From assembly GCF_027158005.1 (NCBI RefSeq), contig NZ_JAPVLQ010000004.1, positions 344,723 to 408,722 on the forward strand: a DNA stretch of 64,000 nt, in the 5' to 3' direction. How positions within the stretch are numbered: position 1 is the stretch's first letter; every line of letters begins with the position of its first letter. Origin of the DNA: Rhodococcus sp. H36-A4. Its GTDB lineage: Bacteria; Actinomycetota; Actinomycetes; Mycobacteriales; Mycobacteriaceae. A model generated the notes under the pieces. That model saw only the letters and a list, made by a program, of their open reading frames with translations. It was not told where the DNA came from and ran no database searches. Below, in pieces: positions 63,194 to 64,000 of this stretch. The position numbers and the translations under genes were made by a program.

Positions 63194-64000
63194 CTACGGA
63201 ACGAACCCCAACTTCTTGTCGACGACGTTCCGAAGCTCCTCCGCGTGCGCATATCGGTGGAAGTTGGACACGAAGACTTCGGCCAGCTGCCTCCGCCACC
63301 CGGTGGCATCCCCGCTCATGTGCGGGGTCACGACGAGGTTCGCGGTGGTCCATAGGGGATCGTCCGCAGGGAGTGGTTCGCTGTCGAAGACGTCGAGCGC
63401 TGCACCGGCGACGTGTCCGCTGCGCATGTATTTCACCAGCGCATCGGTGTCGAGTAGTTCACCCCTGCCGACGTTGACCACACGCACACCCGGCTTCGCT
63501 GCAGCTAGAACGCTCGCGTCGACGAGTCCTCTGGTTGCCGCGGTCAGCGGGGCGACCAAAACTAGATAGTCGACGTCGTGCACGACGTCGGCGAGGTCGA
63601 AACTGGCGTGAACGACGCCGAAATCGACATCTCCTGCGCGTGCCGTTCTACCCACGCCCGAGACCGTCATACCTACCGCCGACAACAACCGGGCAATTTC
63701 ACGCCCGATTGCACCGGTGCCGACGATCATTGCGTGTGCAGCATCGATGCGCTCGGTCTCACGATGCTTCCAGACTCGCTGTCGCTGCAGCTCGGCTGAT
63801 TCGGACGAATGCTTGGCAAAACCGAGAATGTGGGCAAGCACGAACTCCGCTATCGGGCGATCGAATACTCCTCGCGAATTCGTCACCACTACATCCGAAG
63901 CCACGAGATCGTCGAACATCAGGGAATCGACGCCCGCGGCAGCTATGTGGATCCACTTCAGATTGTCGAACCTATCCCACACTTGCCGCACGGCGGGCGA
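63194..64000 (-). CDS. D-2-hydroxyacid dehydrogenase (partial, 5' end outside window)
   Basis: The frame is open to base 64000, so the N-terminus is missing. The visible part has the NAD-binding loop IVGTGAIGREIARLL (GxGxxG) and the substrate/catalytic blocks VNVGRGELLDTDALV, ALDVFDSEPLPADDPLW and PHMSGD. The Arg-Glu-His set is replaced in part (HMSGD in place of HIGG), which is common in glyoxylate/hydroxypyruvate-type members. The substrate is unknown. It is upstream of proA by 73 bases and on the same strand. Confidence 0.85.
   Translation of the reverse strand, partial: SPAVRQVWDRFDNLKWIHIAAAGVDSLMFDDLVASDVVVTNSRGVFDRPIAEFVLAHILGFAKHSSESAELQRQRVWKHRETERIDAAHAMIVGTGAIGREIARLLSAVGMTVSGVGRTARAGDVDFGVVHASFDLADVVHDVDYLVLVAPLTAATRGLVDASVLAAAKPGVRVVNVGRGELLDTDALVKYMRSGHVAGAALDVFDSEPLPADDPLWTTANLVVTPHMSGDATGWRRQLAEVFVSNFHRYAHAEELRNVVDKKLGFVP

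Overview
The window is high-GC actinobacterial DNA from a Rhodococcus-type member of the Mycobacteriales. The gene order follows a conserved block known from Mycobacterium tuberculosis, roughly Rv2342 to Rv2427: dnaG-dgt, glyS-smtB-zur, uppS-recO-amidase, era-CNNM-ybeY-phoH, rsmE-dnaJ2-hrcA, sir-cysH, the sulfate transporter, GH15-lepA, rpsT-holA-comEC-comEA, degV-octT-gpgP-rsfS-nadD and proA. Genus-level placement is an inference from this synteny and from protein sequence; no rRNA is present.

Layout. (1) 1-2130: a small accessory stretch downstream of tRNA-Asn(GUU), with a DUF4365-like gene, a coupled gene I do not recognise and the start of a third gene that leaves the window. (2) 2.4-10.2 kb: a small YtxH-like gene, dnaG, dgt and a YdcF-like gene, then an ABC transporter operon with its own DesK/DesR-like two-component system. 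(3) 10.2-19.3 kb: a TPM-domain envelope protein, glyS, the zinc regulators smtB-zur, and uppS-recO facing an amidase. (4) 19.4-24.5 kb: lipid kinase, Na+/H+ antiporter, large membrane protein and small stress-type proteins. (5) 24.7-34.3 kb: era, ybeY, phoH, rsmE, dnaJ2, hrcA and hemW, for ribosome, RNA, heat-shock and heme functions. (6) 34.3-45.4 kb: sulfur assimilation. An operon sir-cysH-cysD-cysN-sirohydrochlorin chelatase converges on a sulfate ABC transporter operon sbp-cysT-cysW-cysA. (7) 45.4-52.4 kb: GH15 trehalase-like enzyme, nitronate monooxygenase-like protein, lepA, orphan MazF-like protein, aquaporin and rpsT. (8) 52.4-64 kb: holA, comEC/comEA, degV, octT and gpgP (methylglucose lipopolysaccharide), rsfS, nadD, a MoxR/vWA pair, proA and a partial D-2-hydroxyacid dehydrogenase.

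The most interesting signal is non-protein-like at first sight. Both sulfur operons begin with what looks like a leaderless 30-codon cysteine-containing leader ORF, each starting GTG exactly 7 nt after a -10 hexamer (34466-34558 plus; 44881-44973 minus). They fit cysteine-responsive attenuation and would couple sulfate uptake with sulfate reduction. A perfect 10-bp inverted repeat centred about 60 bp upstream of the first leader start suggests an added transcriptional activator. Other regulatory elements are an SmtB-type operator, a 7-2-7 palindrome in front of the ABC/two-component operon, and two perfect bidirectional terminators. The tRNA-adjacent DUF4365 module is the best candidate for an undescribed accessory, possibly defence, system.
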